Source: Sporosarcina sp. P2
Lineage (GTDB): Bacteria > Bacillota > Bacilli > Bacillales_A > Planococcaceae
Direction of reading: 5' to 3'
Assembly (NCBI RefSeq): GCF_002743255.1
Contig: NZ_PDYY01000010.1
Span: 85,051-149,050 of the forward strand
Length of the DNA: 64,000 bases
Every line of letters begins with the position of its first letter. The first letter of the stretch is position 1. Below, piece by piece: positions 53,485-63,757 of this stretch. The notes below the pieces were generated by a model, which saw only the letters and a program-made list of their open reading frames with translations, was not told the DNA's origin and did no database searches. The position numbers and the translations under genes are program-made.

Positions 53485-54531
53485 ATGCAAATTATTGAAC
53501 AAAAGAAGGCATTCCAAGATGCGTTATTAAATTGGTATGAAGCTGAAAAACGGGACCTACCCTGGAGAAGGACGGACAATCCATACTATATTTGGATTTC
53601 GGAAGTTATGTTACAACAGACACGAGTAGATACTGTAATACCGTATTATGAGCGTTTTATTGAAAAGTTTCCTACGATGCAAGATCTTTCAGCTGCACCT
53701 GAAGAAGATATCTTGAAAATGTGGGAAGGACTAGGGTATTACTCCAGAGTACGTAATTTGCAGTCGGGCGTGAGGGAAGTTGTTGAAACATATGGTGGTA
53801 AAGTCCCTAATAACCGAAAAGAAATTTCTACTTTAAAAGGTGTGGGACCCTATACGGCAGGTGCTATCTTAAGTATTGCCTATGGCGTACCTGAACATGC
53901 AGTAGACGGGAATGTTATGCGGGTATTGTCGAGAATTTTATTAATTGAGGAAGATATCGCTTTGCCGCGTAATAAAAAGTTATTTGAACAAGCTGTGATG
54001 CAATTAATTTCGGAAGAGAATCCATCTTCCTTCAACCAAGCGCTTATGGAACTGGGTGCCACAATTTGTACGCCGAATCCACATTGTTTATTATGCCCTG
54101 TTAGGGAATTTTGTATCGCCTTTGAAGAAGGAAAACAACGGCAATTGCCAATTAAGATAAAAAAACAAAAAATGAAGCATGTTACGATGGCGGCTTTCGC
54201 GATTCAAAATGAAGAGGGCAAATGGCTGTTGCAAAAACGTCCAAGTACCGGACTGCTTGCTAGCCTTTGGGAATTTCCGATGATCGAACTTCAAGATACT
54301 TCTGCAGTGGAAACATTTGAAAAAGAGAATGGATTAAAATTAAATCATATTCAAGAGTTACCGCATGTCCTTCACGTATTTTCCCATATCACATGGAATA
54401 TTCATGTGTATCGTGCACAATTGGAAGCTCCACAAGCAGAAGGCGATTTGCAGTTCTTCACTAAAGAGGAAGTGGAAGCATTGCCAAAGTCAAAACCTGT
54501 CCTGAAAATTATCGAATTGCTGGAATGGTAA
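53485..54531 (+). CDS. mutY: A/G-specific adenine glycosylase
   Basis: A 348-residue DNA repair enzyme that removes adenine opposite 8-oxoguanine. Helix-hairpin-helix with catalytic Asp: GVGPYTAGAILSIAYG and VDGNVMRVLSR near 115-150; signature SEVMLQQTRVDTV near 37. The [4Fe-4S] cysteines are C-x5-C-x2-C-x5-C (CTPNPHCLLCPVREFC, near 192), one residue shorter in the first gap than in the E. coli enzyme. The C-terminal MutT-like domain is present. ATG after GAAGCGAGG. Confidence 0.94.
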   Translation: MQIIEQKKAFQDALLNWYEAEKRDLPWRRTDNPYYIWISEVMLQQTRVDTVIPYYERFIEKFPTMQDLSAAPEEDILKMWEGLGYYSRVRNLQSGVREVVETYGGKVPNNRKEISTLKGVGPYTAGAILSIAYGVPEHAVDGNVMRVLSRILLIEEDIALPRNKKLFEQAVMQLISEENPSSFNQALMELGATICTPNPHCLLCPVREFCIAFEEGKQRQLPIKIKKQKMKHVTMAAFAIQNEEGKWLLQKRPSTGLLASLWEFPMIELQDTSAVETFEKENGLKLNHIQELPHVLHVFSHITWNIHVYRAQLEAPQAEGDLQFFTKEEVEALPKSKPVLKIIELLEW

Positions 54532-54549
54532 AAACTTTAGACCCTACCG

Positions 54550-54580
54550 TGAATAAAATCCTGACTTATAGGACATCATA
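54550..54580 (+). promoter_or_regulatory. Sigma-G-like promoter of sspE
   Basis: -35 TGAATA (54550-54555), 18-base spacer, -10 CATCATA (54574-54580), against the forespore consensus TGMATA / CATACTA (five of seven in the -10). Its location 24 bases before the gene fits forespore expression. Confidence 0.6.
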
Positions 54581-54603
54581 GTGAGTACGGAGGTGAATAA
54601 AAC

Positions 54604-54918
54604 ATGCCAAACCAATCAAATCGAAATTCACAGCAAAACCCATCTATGACAGATGCGAACCAAGTGAAGAAACAAAATGCGCAATCATCGATGAATGAAG
54701 AGTTCGCTTCCGAGACGGACGTTAATCAAGTTCGTCAGCAAAACGCGCAGTCTGCAATGAACATGCAGTCTTCTTCACAAGCGATGCAGTCCTCTATGAA
54801 CGAGGAGTTCGGATCTGAAACAGATGTCAATGAAGTGAAACAACAAATCAACAAAGCAGAAGCAAACAAACAAAAAGCTTCAGGAGCGCGTGCGAACCAG
54901 TATAAAGGTTCAAACTAA
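54604..54918 (+). CDS. sspE: Gamma-type small acid-soluble spore protein
   Basis: A 104-residue Gln/Asn/Ser-rich protein with two repeats, each containing a germination-protease-type site EF(A/G)SETDVN(Q/E)V (near residues 36 and 76). Gamma-SASPs are amino acid stores degraded during germination. Strong GGAGGTG site, sigma-G-like promoter and terminator. This gene shows that the organism forms endospores. It lies between mutY and ygaC as in Bacillus. Confidence 0.93.
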   Translation: MPNQSNRNSQQNPSMTDANQVKKQNAQSSMNEEFASETDVNQVRQQNAQSAMNMQSSSQAMQSSMNEEFGSETDVNEVKQQINKAEANKQKASGARANQYKGSN

Positions 54919-54934
54919 GCGTTAGACATCGACG

Positions 54935-54976
54935 ACCGGTAGAAAAGGCTGTTATAAGCCATTTCTACCGGTTTTC
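54935..54976 (+). terminator. Terminator of sspE
   Basis: Eleven-base arms ACCGGTAGAAA/TTTCTACCGGT with inner AGGCT/AGCC pairing, then TTTTC. Confidence 0.82.
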
Positions 54977-55113
54977 TTGTGTGAAAAAACATGCCGTGGT
55001 CCTACTGGATTCAATCAAATACGAAATAGATGGTTGAATCGTTTTAAATTTTGGAAAGCTGTTGGTATAATAGACAAATAGCAAGAGCGGTAAGGCTCAA
55101 AGGTGGTATAAAA

Positions 55114-55662
55114 ATGGCGATTCCAAAAGAAGGAGAAACGGTACAGATACACAGCTACAAACATAACGGCAAAATTCATCGTGTCTGGCAAGAGACACTC
55201 GTATTAAAAGGCACACGCAATATTATTATCGGTGGCAATGAACGCACGCTCGTGACAGAGTCTGATGGTCGTACTTGGCTAACACGTGAGCCATCAATTT
55301 GCTATTTCCATGCAGAAAACTGGTTTAACATCATTTGTATGCTACGTGAAGATGGTGTCTACTATTATGTCAACATGAGTTCGCCATTCGTTTACGATGA
55401 AAAGTACTTGAAGTATATCGATTATGACTTGGATGTAAAAGTGTTTCCTGATATGAGCTATTTGATTCTCGATGAAGACGAATATGCGGATCATAAGCGT
55501 CAAATGCATTATCCGGAAGTTATCGACTTAATCTTGCAGGATAACTTAAAGAAGCTTCTTGGCTGGATCAAACAAAGGAAAGGTCCCTTTGCTCCTGATT
55601 TCATTGATGTCTGGACTTCACGTTATGAATTTTATAAGCAAATTCAAGAAGAACAAAGCTAG
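55114..55662 (+). CDS. ygaC: DUF402 nucleoside tri-/diphosphatase (YgaC/Ntdp family)
   Basis: A 182-residue soluble protein. The sequence [16 protein letters not shown] near residue 12, [17 protein letters not shown] near 70 and [13 protein letters not shown] near 108 match the DUF402 family, in which acidic residues bind a divalent metal and hydrolyse nucleoside di- and triphosphates. ATG at 55114 follows AAAGGTGG; the frame is open 21 codons upstream without a site. Gene order with ygaD is conserved in Bacillus. Confidence 0.9.
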   Translation: MAIPKEGETVQIHSYKHNGKIHRVWQETLVLKGTRNIIIGGNERTLVTESDGRTWLTREPSICYFHAENWFNIICMLREDGVYYYVNMSSPFVYDEKYLKYIDYDLDVKVFPDMSYLILDEDEYADHKRQMHYPEVIDLILQDNLKKLLGWIKQRKGPFAPDFIDVWTSRYEFYKQIQEEQS

Positions 55663-55697
55663 ACCTGCTTGCATTCGTGCAAGTCAGGTTTTTTTAG
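55663..55697 (+). terminator. Terminator between ygaC and ygaD
   Basis: Stem ACCTG-C-TTGCA / TGCAAGTCAGGT with a tetraloop TTCG and a T run, just before the ygaD ribosome binding site. Confidence 0.8.
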
Positions 55698-55710
55698 TAG
55701 GGGGAATAGA

Positions 55711-57456
55711 ATGGGCGAGAGTATTAAACGTTATCTTCAATTCGTAAAGCCTTATAACTGGCAAATTGTCTTCACCGTTCTCATTGGTATTGTGAAGTTT
55801 GCTATTCCATTGTTTTTGCCATTATTAATTAAAATTGTGATTGATGATATTATCGGTTCGCCGACATTAAGTGATTCTGATAAAACGAAGCAATTATTTT
55901 ATTGGCTCGGTGGCACGATCATTGTGTTTTTCTTGATCCGTCCACCTGTGGAATATTATCGTCAATACTATGCGCAATTAGTGAGTAATAAAATTTTGTT
56001 TGATATCCGCAAATCGCTTTACGGTCATTTGCAAAAGCTTGGACTTCGTTTCTATTCCAATACACGTGCAGGTGAAGTAATTTCGCGAGTTATAAATGAC
56101 GTAGAACAGACAAAAAACTTCGTCATGATTGGTTTGATGAATGTCTGGCTTGATTTGGCTACCATTGTTATTGCAATTGCCATCATGTTGACTCTGGATG
56201 TGGAGCTGACACTCGTTACATTGCTCGCATTTCCGTTTTATGCGTTTAGCGTCAAGCATTTCTTCGGTAAATTGCGTCAACTAACACGCAAACGATCCCA
56301 AGCACTTGCCGATGTACAAAGTTATTTACATGAGCGTGTGGCGGGCGTCAGTATTATTAAAAGTTTTGCAATCGAAGACAAAGAGCAGGAACGTTTTGAT
56401 GAAGTAAACAATAAATTTCTTGACCGGGCAATTGAACATACACGCTGGAATGCCAAAGCATTTGCAGTTGTCAATACGATTACCGATGTGGCTCCTTTAC
56501 TCGTTGTTGGCTATGCTGGTTATCAAGTAATCAATGGTTCTTTAACAGTTGGAACGATGGTTGCTTTTATTGCTTTCATAGAAAGACTCTACTCACCGTT
56601 ACGTCGTCTTGTAAACTCATCTACTTCCTTGACGCAATCATTTGCTTCAATGGACAGAGTACTGGACTTAATGAATGAAAAGTATGACGTGGTCGATAAA
56701 AAGGATGCGAAAGTTTTACCATCGATTGCTGGGAAGATTGAGTTTGATCGTGTCAGCTTTGCGTATGAGGAAGATGAAGTACTGACAAATATTAGTTTGA
56801 ACATCCGCCCTGGCGAAACGGCTGCACTTGTTGGGATGAGTGGTGGAGGAAAATCAACTATTATCAGTTTGATTCCGCGATTTTATGATGTTACATCGGG
56901 CGCTATTCGCATCGACGGTCATGATATTCGTGACGTAAAAATTAAATCGCTTCGTGATCAGATCGGTATGGTACTTCAAGATTCAATTCTATTTAGCGAT
57001 TCTGTCAAAAGTAATATTTTGATGGGGAAACCGGATGCGACAGATGAAGAAGTCATTGCTGCAGCGAAAGCCGCAAATGCGCATGACTTTATTGAAACAC
57101 TGAGTGATGGATATGATACAAGGGTAGGAGAGCGTGGCGTGAAGTTGTCTGGTGGACAGAAGCAACGTATCTCCATTGCCCGCGTTTTTCTTAAGAACCC
57201 GGCATTGCTCATCTTGGATGAAGCAACATCGGCTTTGGATTTAGAAAGCGAAGCGCTCATACAGGATTCTTTGGAACGCTTGGCCCACAATCGCACAACG
57301 CTAATCGTCGCACATCGCTTATCTACCATTACGCATGCGGATTGTATTTATGTGATAGATCATGGGGACTTGAAAGAATCTGGTACTCATTCGGAGTTGA
57401 TGAAACTAAACGGCACGTACGCTGGTTTGTTCAATCGCCAAGAATTTGGGGGATAA
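55711..57456 (+). CDS. ygaD: ABC transporter, fused permease/ATPase (YgaD type)
   Basis: A 581-residue half-transporter: six membrane segments in the first 310 residues, then an ATPase domain with Walker [10 protein letters not shown] near 375, signature [13 protein letters not shown] near 480, Walker [13 protein letters not shown] near 500. It belongs to the exporter (lipid/multidrug, MsbA-like) group and acts as a homo- or heterodimer. ATG at 55711 follows AGGGGG. Same length and neighbours as B. subtilis YgaD; substrate unknown. Confidence 0.93.
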   Translation: MGESIKRYLQFVKPYNWQIVFTVLIGIVKFAIPLFLPLLIKIVIDDIIGSPTLSDSDKTKQLFYWLGGTIIVFFLIRPPVEYYRQYYAQLVSNKILFDIRKSLYGHLQKLGLRFYSNTRAGEVISRVINDVEQTKNFVMIGLMNVWLDLATIVIAIAIMLTLDVELTLVTLLAFPFYAFSVKHFFGKLRQLTRKRSQALADVQSYLHERVAGVSIIKSFAIEDKEQERFDEVNNKFLDRAIEHTRWNAKAFAVVNTITDVAPLLVVGYAGYQVINGSLTVGTMVAFIAFIERLYSPLRRLVNSSTSLTQSFASMDRVLDLMNEKYDVVDKKDAKVLPSIAGKIEFDRVSFAYEEDEVLTNISLNIRPGETAALVGMSGGGKSTIISLIPRFYDVTSGAIRIDGHDIRDVKIKSLRDQIGMVLQDSILFSDSVKSNILMGKPDATDEEVIAAAKAANAHDFIETLSDGYDTRVGERGVKLSGGQKQRISIARVFLKNPALLILDEATSALDLESEALIQDSLERLAHNRTTLIVAHRLSTITHADCIYVIDHGDLKESGTHSELMKLNGTYAGLFNRQEFGG

Positions 57457-57554
57457 TAGGGTCGATGCGAGTGAAATAGTGTGAGTCTGTAACGGCAATC
57501 CGAACTATTTGGCAAATGAACTTCGGCTATGTATGTAAACAATTTATACAAATA

Positions 57555-57591
57555 AAAACGGTGGAGGACTATACAAGTCCACCACCGTTTT
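57555..57591. terminator. Bidirectional terminator between ygaD and ygaE
   Basis: AAAACGGTGG/CCACCGTTTT arms with inner GGACT/AGTCC pairing. Confidence 0.85.
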
Positions 57592-57592
57592 A

Positions 57593-58672
57593 TTAATAAA
57601 ATTCATCTTCTAGAATATTTTCTTCATCTTCATATCGTGTTTGATAAGAAGTGATCAAGGTATCCAGATGCTCCAGCTGTTCCTCGTAATTCAGGATAGC
57701 AGATAGGACATGAAGTAAGTGATAGGAAGAGAATTCCTCTTCCTCATTAGTAATCGCAATTTCCTTCACAAAAATATTCATCACTTCTTGTCGTTGAATA
57801 AACTCACTATGGGTTTCTTCGTCGTCGAAATCCGCCTTTAACTTACCGACAAATTTCAGATGAAGCTGTTCATGATAGACGAGTAATGATTCCAGACGCT
57901 CCTGAATCATCATACGGAAGTGCTCGGGGAGATTGATGAGTTCATTTTCAAACTTATGCAGCCTTTTTAGCACGTCATAACTACTCCTAGTTGTACCGAT
58001 CAATTGGCGATAGACAACAAGCCGTCTCGCTTTTGCGGCAGAAGTTTTTTTGAAGTAGCTGCGCTCTTCTTTAAATAATAAGTACAGCTGATCAATTTGT
58101 ATTAGGCGTTCCTTTAACTTACTCAATGATTTCTTCATAGCTGTGTGTTCCGAAGCCTGACGACCAGCTAGACGCGTCCAACGAATAATTTCATCTTGTG
58201 CTTGATGAATCGCCTGAAATAGTTTTGTTTCATATTTTGGTGGCATAAATACTAGATTCACGAGGAATGCCGCCAGTACACCTACCAAAATTGTACCTAC
58301 GCGTAGGAGAGCAAATGTTAAGAAGGCGTCGTCTTTAACCTCCATCACTGCAATCATCGTGACGAGTGCAAGTGACATAGACTTTTCAAGTCCGAGTTTC
58401 AACATAATCGTCATGACGATGACAGCTGCCAAACCGACGATGATTAATTGTGGCCCGAAAATAAGTGTGAATAAGACTGCTATAGTGGCACCGATTAAAT
58501 TACCTTGCAACTGTTCTACTATTGTTAAGTAAGATCTGTAAATAGAGGGTTGGATTGCGAAAATAGCTGCAATACCTGCGAACACTGCTGTAGGTAATTC
58601 TAGTAAATTTGCGAGGAACAGAGCAAACACAATCGCAATACCCGTCTTAAAGACGCGGGCACCAAGTTTCAT
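57593..58672 (-). CDS. ygaE: FUSC/ArAE-family membrane protein (YgaE type)
   Basis: A 359-residue protein: about six membrane segments in the first 150 residues (FAGIAAIFAIQPSIYRS near 32 is the conserved FUSC-like region), followed by a long helical cytoplasmic domain. Family members export aromatic acids; the ligand here is unknown. Start ATG after GGAAAGGAA. Position next to gsaB and opposite ygaD is conserved with B. subtilis. Confidence 0.88.
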   Translation of the reverse strand: MKLGARVFKTGIAIVFALFLANLLELPTAVFAGIAAIFAIQPSIYRSYLTIVEQLQGNLIGATIAVLFTLIFGPQLIIVGLAAVIVMTIMLKLGLEKSMSLALVTMIAVMEVKDDAFLTFALLRVGTILVGVLAAFLVNLVFMPPKYETKLFQAIHQAQDEIIRWTRLAGRQASEHTAMKKSLSKLKERLIQIDQLYLLFKEERSYFKKTSAAKARRLVVYRQLIGTTRSSYDVLKRLHKFENELINLPEHFRMMIQERLESLLVYHEQLHLKFVGKLKADFDDEETHSEFIQRQEVMNIFVKEIAITNEEEEFSSYHLLHVLSAILNYEEQLEHLDTLITSYQTRYEDEENILEDEFY

Positions 58673-58746
58673 TGGGTAATTCCTTTCCTAAAAGCTTTTT
58701 TATGCTAACTTTACAATATACGCATAAAACGGTCAATTGTTCTATT

Positions 58747-60033
58747 TCAAAGTGCTTTAAATGCACGTTCTACTGCTTCAAGTGTTTCGTTTATATCTGA
58801 CTCGGTATGAGCAGAAGTTAAGAACCATGCCTCATACTTTGATGGTGCTAAGTTGATACCGTTTTTCAGCATCTCTATAAAGAAACGGCCGAAGATTTCT
58901 CCGTCTGTCGCTTCAGCTTGCTTGTAGTTTTCCACTTTGACGTCTGTGAAAAACAATGTAAGTGCCCCTCCTAGACGATTGGTCGTCAATTGGACACGGT
59001 GTTTTTTAGCCAACTTTAGTATGCCATCTTCAAGTAAACCGCCTAAGCGATCCATCTCATCATAGATACCTGGTTCTTGAAGTACTTCAAGACACGCAAT
59101 TCCTGAAAGCATAGATGCAGGATTTCCCGCCATTGTTCCGGCTTGATAGGCAGGGCCGAGTGGAGCGACTTGTTCCATAACTTCTTTTTTACCGCCATAA
59201 GCACCGATCGGCAAGCCGCCACCAATAATTTTTCCGAATGCTGTTAAATCCGGTTGAAGTCCGAGTAACGTTTGTGCCGCACCATAATGAAAACGGAACG
59301 CTGTAATGACTTCATCATAGATAGTCAAAACACCATGCTCTTTTGCCAGATCATGAACGAGTTCCAAGAAACCTTCATTTGGCTCGACAATACCAAAGTT
59401 CCCGACAATCGGTTCGATTAGAAGACAAGCAAGTTCATCACCCCATTGTTCCATCGCTGCTTTATAGCTTTCGGGATCATTAAACGGAATGGTAATGACC
59501 TCTTCCGCGATAGAAGAAGGTACGCCTGCAGAATCTGGTGTGCCTAATGTAGCAGGACCTGATCCGGCAGCTACTAATACAAGATCCGAATGGCCGTGAT
59601 AGCAACCCGCAAACTTCATAATCTTTGTACGTCCAGTATATGCCCTTGCTACACGAATTGTTGTCATGACAGCCTCAGTACCTGAATTCACGAAGCGGAC
59701 TTTGTCCATTCCTGGAATAGCCTCTTTTAACATTTTGGCAAATTGTACTTCGTGGCGTGTAGGTGTGCCGTACAGTACGCCTGTTTCCGCTGCCTTCGTA
59801 ATTGCTTTGGTTATGTGAGGGTGCGCATGTCCTGTAATGATCGGACCGTATGCCCCCAAGTAGTCAATATAACGATTGCCATCTACATCATAGATATAAG
59901 CGCCTTCTGCACGTTCCATGACAGTAGGTGCACCTCCGCCAACGGCTCCATAAGCACGGGCAGGGCTGTTGACGCCACCCACAATATGTTCACATGCTAC
60001 AGCATAAATTGCTTCTGAATTCTTTCGGTTCAT
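58747..60033 (-). CDS. gsaB: Glutamate-1-semialdehyde 2,1-aminomutase (second copy type, GsaB)
   Basis: A 428-residue PLP enzyme converting glutamate-1-semialdehyde to 5-aminolevulinate, the precursor of haem and siroheme. The PLP lysine is in [12 protein letters not shown] near residue 267; CYHGHSDL and DEVITAFRF are also present. In Bacillus gsaB lies in this yga block while hemL is in the hem operon, so this is the extra copy. Start ATG after GGAGGAA. Confidence 0.93.
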   Translation of the reverse strand: MNRKNSEAIYAVACEHIVGGVNSPARAYGAVGGGAPTVMERAEGAYIYDVDGNRYIDYLGAYGPIITGHAHPHITKAITKAAETGVLYGTPTRHEVQFAKMLKEAIPGMDKVRFVNSGTEAVMTTIRVARAYTGRTKIMKFAGCYHGHSDLVLVAAGSGPATLGTPDSAGVPSSIAEEVITIPFNDPESYKAAMEQWGDELACLLIEPIVGNFGIVEPNEGFLELVHDLAKEHGVLTIYDEVITAFRFHYGAAQTLLGLQPDLTAFGKIIGGGLPIGAYGGKKEVMEQVAPLGPAYQAGTMAGNPASMLSGIACLEVLQEPGIYDEMDRLGGLLEDGILKLAKKHRVQLTTNRLGGALTLFFTDVKVENYKQAEATDGEIFGRFFIEMLKNGINLAPSKYEAWFLTSAHTESDINETLEAVERAFKAL

Positions 60034-60205
60034 TAGTTAATTCCTCCAAATCAATTATACGTTATCCATTTTAGCATTAATCCAAGTGAAGTCTCTACTT
60101 TCAGAGTGAAGTATAGGTAAATTGTAAAATTCAAATACTTCCGATACGATAAGTAGGGAGAGATCGAAGTACGCTATTCGTCTATATATTAAAGGAGGAT
60201 TCACA

Positions 60206-60679
60206 ATGGAAAAATTAGAGGGAAAACAAGCACCAGCATTTTCGTTAGCAAATGAAAATGGTGAAATAGTTTCATTAGACCAATTTAAAGGAAAGAAATA
60301 CGTAGTGTTATACTTTTATCCAAAAGACTCAACACCTGGCTGTACGACAGAGGCTTGTGATTTTCGTGATGCGCAAGCGGATTTTGAAGGGTTAAATGCT
60401 GTAGTGCTAGGTGTCAGTCCTGACCATGCGGCTTCCCATCAAAAGTTTATCGCGAAGCACGGCTTGCCATTTTCTTTATTGGTAGATGAAGATCATATAG
60501 TGGCTGAACAGTATGGTGTGTGGAAGCTAAAAAAGAACTTCGGTAAAGAGTATATGGGAATAGAGCGATCGACATTCTTAATTGATCCAACGGGTACGGT
60601 AGTGAAAGAATGGCGGAAGGTTCGTGTGAAAGGTCATGTAGCAGATGCACTTGCGACTTTGGAGCAACTGACGAACTAG
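60206..60679 (+). CDS. bcp: Thioredoxin-dependent thiol peroxidase (BCP/PrxQ)
   Basis: A 157-residue peroxiredoxin. The peroxidatic and resolving cysteines are C46 and C51 in PGCTTEACDFRD, with YFYPKDSTP just before. It reduces hydrogen peroxide and organic peroxides with thioredoxin. AAAGGAGG start. It is next to gsaB and near perR, as in B. subtilis (YgaF). It ends 12 bases before the dehydrogenase gene, so co-transcription is likely. Confidence 0.94.
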   Translation: MEKLEGKQAPAFSLANENGEIVSLDQFKGKKYVVLYFYPKDSTPGCTTEACDFRDAQADFEGLNAVVLGVSPDHAASHQKFIAKHGLPFSLLVDEDHIVAEQYGVWKLKKNFGKEYMGIERSTFLIDPTGTVVKEWRKVRVKGHVADALATLEQLTN

Positions 60680-60691
60680 GAGGTAGATAAT

Positions 60692-61636
60692 ATGAAGATA
60701 TTATTCACATTTAAGATTGAAACCTCATTTAAAGAGCAATTGATAGAAAAATATCCGAATGTCGAATTTTTGCATACAACAAATATTGATAAAGCTTCAT
60801 TGGAAGATATAGATGTAATCGTGACAGATGGTGGGGATTTGAGATCAGAACATGTCGAAAAAGCTCTTAAATTGAAATGGGTCATGGTTGCGGCTGTAGG
60901 AGTCGATACATTGCCGAGCGAAGCGCTTCAGGCGCGAGATGTTCTAGTTACTAATTCCCATGGGGTTCATAAAATGCCGTTAGCCGAATCCGTACTGGCA
61001 CATTTACTATCCCTTGAAAGAGGATTACCAGATATCTATAAAAGAGAGACGGAGAAAAAATGGGCGTTAGACTCTTTGCCTGGTGAAATGAATCTCTCCA
61101 CGGCTTTAATAGTAGGAACAGGAGCAATAGGAGGAGAAATCGGAAGGCTTCTACAGGCATTTCATGTACATACAATTGGATGTAACCGTACAGGTCATTC
61201 AAGTCCTTATATGAATGAAGCGATTTCTTTAGATGAAATTATGGGAAAACTACCTCACGTCGATTATGTGATTTCTATATTGCCAAGCACACCTCAAACG
61301 CGATGGATTTATCAACCGGAACATTTCCGTGCCATGAGAGAGACGGCTGTTTTTATGAATGTGGGCAGGGGCGACGCAGTAAAAGAGCAGTATGTGTTGG
61401 ATGCGTTAAAACAAAATGAAATTCGTCATGCGGTGCTTGATGTCTTTGAAACAGAGCCGTTACCTAAGGAAAGTCCATTTTGGGAGTTGCCGAACTGTAC
61501 GGTATCCCCTCATATGTCCAGTCTGTCAGATCAATATATTAAACGATCTTTAGACATTATGGATACGAATCTTGAGAAATGGGTAGTGGGAGATCAAGAT
61601 CTCATCAATCAAGTGGATTTGTCGAGAGGCTATTAA
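60692..61636 (+). CDS. D-isomer-specific 2-hydroxyacid dehydrogenase
   Basis: A 314-residue NAD(P)-dependent dehydrogenase. Rossmann motif GTGAIGGEIG near residue 143, arginine in NVGRGD near 228, Glu in FETEPLP near 257 and catalytic His in SPHMSSLS near 275. AGGAGG start. Likely acts on a small 2-hydroxyacid or glyoxylate-type substrate; phosphoglycerate is less likely because the extra regulatory domain is missing. It follows bcp closely. Confidence 0.9.
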   Translation: MKILFTFKIETSFKEQLIEKYPNVEFLHTTNIDKASLEDIDVIVTDGGDLRSEHVEKALKLKWVMVAAVGVDTLPSEALQARDVLVTNSHGVHKMPLAESVLAHLLSLERGLPDIYKRETEKKWALDSLPGEMNLSTALIVGTGAIGGEIGRLLQAFHVHTIGCNRTGHSSPYMNEAISLDEIMGKLPHVDYVISILPSTPQTRWIYQPEHFRAMRETAVFMNVGRGDAVKEQYVLDALKQNEIRHAVLDVFETEPLPKESPFWELPNCTVSPHMSSLSDQYIKRSLDIMDTNLEKWVVGDQDLINQVDLSRGY

Positions 61637-61658
61637 TGTAGCATTACCGGCAGAATAG

Positions 61659-61688
61659 TTGACAATACACCCCACAGTTGAGTAAACT
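61659..61688 (+). promoter_or_regulatory. Promoter of perR
   Basis: -35 TTGACA (61659-61664), 18-base spacer, -10 TAAACT (61683-61688); the PerR box starts three bases downstream, where bound PerR would block initiation. Confidence 0.6.
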
Positions 61689-61690
61689 AA

Positions 61691-61705
61691 TTATAATGAT
61701 TATAA
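61691..61705 (+). promoter_or_regulatory. PerR box
   Basis: TTATAATGATTATAA is a perfect match to the consensus TTATAATNATTATAA. It lies just ahead of perR and indicates autorepression and peroxide induction. Confidence 0.92.
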
Positions 61706-61738
61706 AGAAGTAATCCTTATGAAGTGAGGTGCATTACG

Positions 61739-62185
61739 ATGCCTGGAGTGTTCTTAAAAGATGCATTAGTAACATTGAAAGAAAGTGGTGTGAGAATTAC
61801 TCCGCAACGACATGCGATTCTCGAGTATTTAATCACATCCCATTCACATCCAACTGCTGATGAAATCTATAAAGCGCTAGAAGAAGATTTTCCTAATATG
61901 AGTGTGGCTACAGTTTATAACAACTTACGTGTATTCCAAAACTCTGGATTAGTAAAAGAGTTGACTTATGGAGATGCATCGAGTCGTTTTGATTTTGTGA
62001 CACATGATCATTACCATATTATTTGTGACGATTGTGGAAAAATCGTAGATTTCCATCATCCTGGTCTAGAAGAAGTAGAACGTCTTGCAGCGCATGTAAC
62101 CGGGTTCCAAGTAAATTCACATCGACTGGAAGTATACGGAACTTGTCCTGACTGTGCAGCGACGCAACAAAATCAAGCAAAATAA
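61739..62185 (+). CDS. perR: Peroxide-responsive repressor PerR
   Basis: A 148-residue Fur-family repressor. Winged-helix N-terminus with [13 protein letters not shown], regulatory-metal ligands His and Asp in [12 protein letters not shown], structural zinc cysteines in CDDC near residue 98 and CPDC near 138. The DNA-binding and metal-oxidation features are those of PerR rather than Fur. ATG at 61739 is preferred over GTG at 61724. It sits behind its own perfect PerR box and just before ygzB, as in B. subtilis. Confidence 0.95.
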   Translation: MPGVFLKDALVTLKESGVRITPQRHAILEYLITSHSHPTADEIYKALEEDFPNMSVATVYNNLRVFQNSGLVKELTYGDASSRFDFVTHDHYHIICDDCGKIVDFHHPGLEEVERLAAHVTGFQVNSHRLEVYGTCPDCAATQQNQAK

Positions 62186-62217
62186 AAGAGTGTAGCCCAC
62201 TGGGGTTACACTCTTTT
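62184..62217. terminator. Bidirectional terminator between perR and ygzB
   Basis: Fifteen-base arms (62184-62198, 62203-62217) with one mismatch, and A and T runs at the ends. Confidence 0.88.
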
Positions 62218-62225
62218 ATTTAGTA

Positions 62226-62582
62226 TTATTTTTCTTGCTTCACTTTTTTATTATACGCGATGTCGAATTCTTTACCTTCAAGGTTTGGATCAAGTGTTAA
62301 TGGCTCGCGGCAATGTCCACACATATCAACCCGTCCGAGTACTTTCGTATGCTTACCGCAATTCGGACATTGTACTCGTATAGCCCGTGTCGATAAAGTA
62401 CCAATCCAAGCGTACACTACTGTACTACCGATAATGGCAAGCATTCCCAAGAACATAAAGATCAGCATGACAATTTCATTGGAACGGAAAAAGATTCCGA
62501 TGTACATAATGACAACGCCAATGAAAATAAGTGCCAAGGCAAACGAACGAATGCGATTTATTTTATTTTTGTAAGGCTTCAT
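62226..62582 (-). CDS. ygzB: UPF0295 membrane protein with zinc ribbon (YgzB)
   Basis: A 118-residue protein with two membrane segments near the N-terminus (about 13-32 and 38-62) and a C-terminal zinc-ribbon-like CPNCGK...CGHC arrangement. Exact family match to YgzB, about the same length, located between perR and ygxA as in B. subtilis. Function unknown. Confidence 0.92.
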   Translation of the reverse strand: MKPYKNKINRIRSFALALIFIGVVIMYIGIFFRSNEIVMLIFMFLGMLAIIGSTVVYAWIGTLSTRAIRVQCPNCGKHTKVLGRVDMCGHCREPLTLDPNLEGKEFDIAYNKKVKQEK

Positions 62583-62731
62583 TTCAAGTTTCCTCCTAAC
62601 GCTATCCTCACCTAATATATCATATTATTATTTAATTGCAGTATAAACTCCCTTTAAAATAAAGGACTTTATGTGAAAATCGTCGAATTAGAGTATTCGA
62701 GACGGTATATAGAAAACTGGGAGGCGAGAAA

Positions 62732-63604
62732 GTGGAGCAAATGCTACGACCGGTGTATCAAGAAAGAGCAAGTTTACCTGAGACATTAAGCGTGCTTCTC
62801 ATTGGTAATCAAAGAGAAGACGACCCGATCACTGATACCTTTGATGAAATCTTATTTATTATTACCTCAAACAATGAGATACCCATTCAAACAAAACATT
62901 ATACAGATGGCAGACGTAAGGCCGCTATGCACATCATTAGTGAACGACAATTAACGCATTGGTTGCTTGTAGGGACGAACAAGAAAATCATCGATTGGCT
63001 TATCCTTGGAAAAGTATTTTTTGACCGTGATGAATATGCGGAACGACTGAAAGAACGTTTATCAGAAGAGCCGTTGTTTGGTCGGGGTATTAAAATGGGA
63101 ATGGAAATGGCTAAAATGATTCGCGCTTATAATGAAGGGAAAATTCATTTCGAAAGAAAACAATATATGGATTCCTATCTATACGCGATCAATACTTTGC
63201 ATCACCTAGCTAGGTTCGTTGCTGTTAAACGTAATGTCCTACCTGAAAATACTGTCTGGGCACAGATGAAGAAAATAGATCCAGCTGTTTTTAAGTTATA
63301 TGAAGAACTGATTGGCAGTGAAGAGGAGTTAGGGAAGCGTTTGGATTTGGTATTCTTGGCAAGTGAGTTCTTCATCCATAACTACACGAATGAAGCAGCT
63401 GTGCATTTGTTGACGATTATGAGTGAAAAGGAATCATGGACTGTTCAGCAATTATATGAACAGGATGAGCTAGCGTTGTATTCTTCGGATTTAGAATTCT
63501 TTATCGAGCATTTAGTGGACAAGCGTCTAATAGAAATTACACAAGTAGCATCTAAAAATGACTTGCTATTCCATAGAGAGTACCGTATTATAAGAGCTCG
63601 GTAG
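62732..63604 (+). CDS. ygxA: Nucleotidyltransferase-like protein (YgxA)
   Basis: A 290-residue soluble protein with an N-terminal nucleotidyltransferase-like region and a helical C-terminal half (ERKQYMDSYLYAINTLHHLARF near 145). The usual GS-x-DxD catalytic pattern is not clear, so activity is uncertain. GTG start after GGGAGG. It sits directly upstream of an rRNA operon, as B. subtilis YgxA does before rrnD. Confidence 0.88.
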   Translation: MEQMLRPVYQERASLPETLSVLLIGNQREDDPITDTFDEILFIITSNNEIPIQTKHYTDGRRKAAMHIISERQLTHWLLVGTNKKIIDWLILGKVFFDRDEYAERLKERLSEEPLFGRGIKMGMEMAKMIRAYNEGKIHFERKQYMDSYLYAINTLHHLARFVAVKRNVLPENTVWAQMKKIDPAVFKLYEELIGSEEELGKRLDLVFLASEFFIHNYTNEAAVHLLTIMSEKESWTVQQLYEQDELALYSSDLEFFIEHLVDKRLIEITQVASKNDLLFHREYRIIRAR

Positions 63605-63610
63605 CTGTCA

Positions 63611-63634
63611 TAGAGCGATTCTATGATCGCTCTA
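63611..63634 (+). terminator. Terminator of ygxA
   Basis: Nine-base arms TAGAGCGAT/ATCGCTCTA with a six-base loop, then ACATTTTTT. Confidence 0.85.
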
Positions 63635-63655
63635 CATTTTTTATTGAAATAGTTG

Positions 63656-63685
63656 TTGACTTATTCTTTGGTATCATGTTATTAT
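63656..63685 (+). promoter_or_regulatory. rRNA operon promoter P1
   Basis: -35 TTGACT (63656-63661), 18-base spacer, -10 TATTAT (63680-63685). Confidence 0.7.
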
Positions 63686-63757
63686 AGTAAATGTCGCTTG
63701 GGGCAAACGTTCTAACAGCGCACACAAAACATTCGAAAAAAGAATTTTAAAAAAGAC

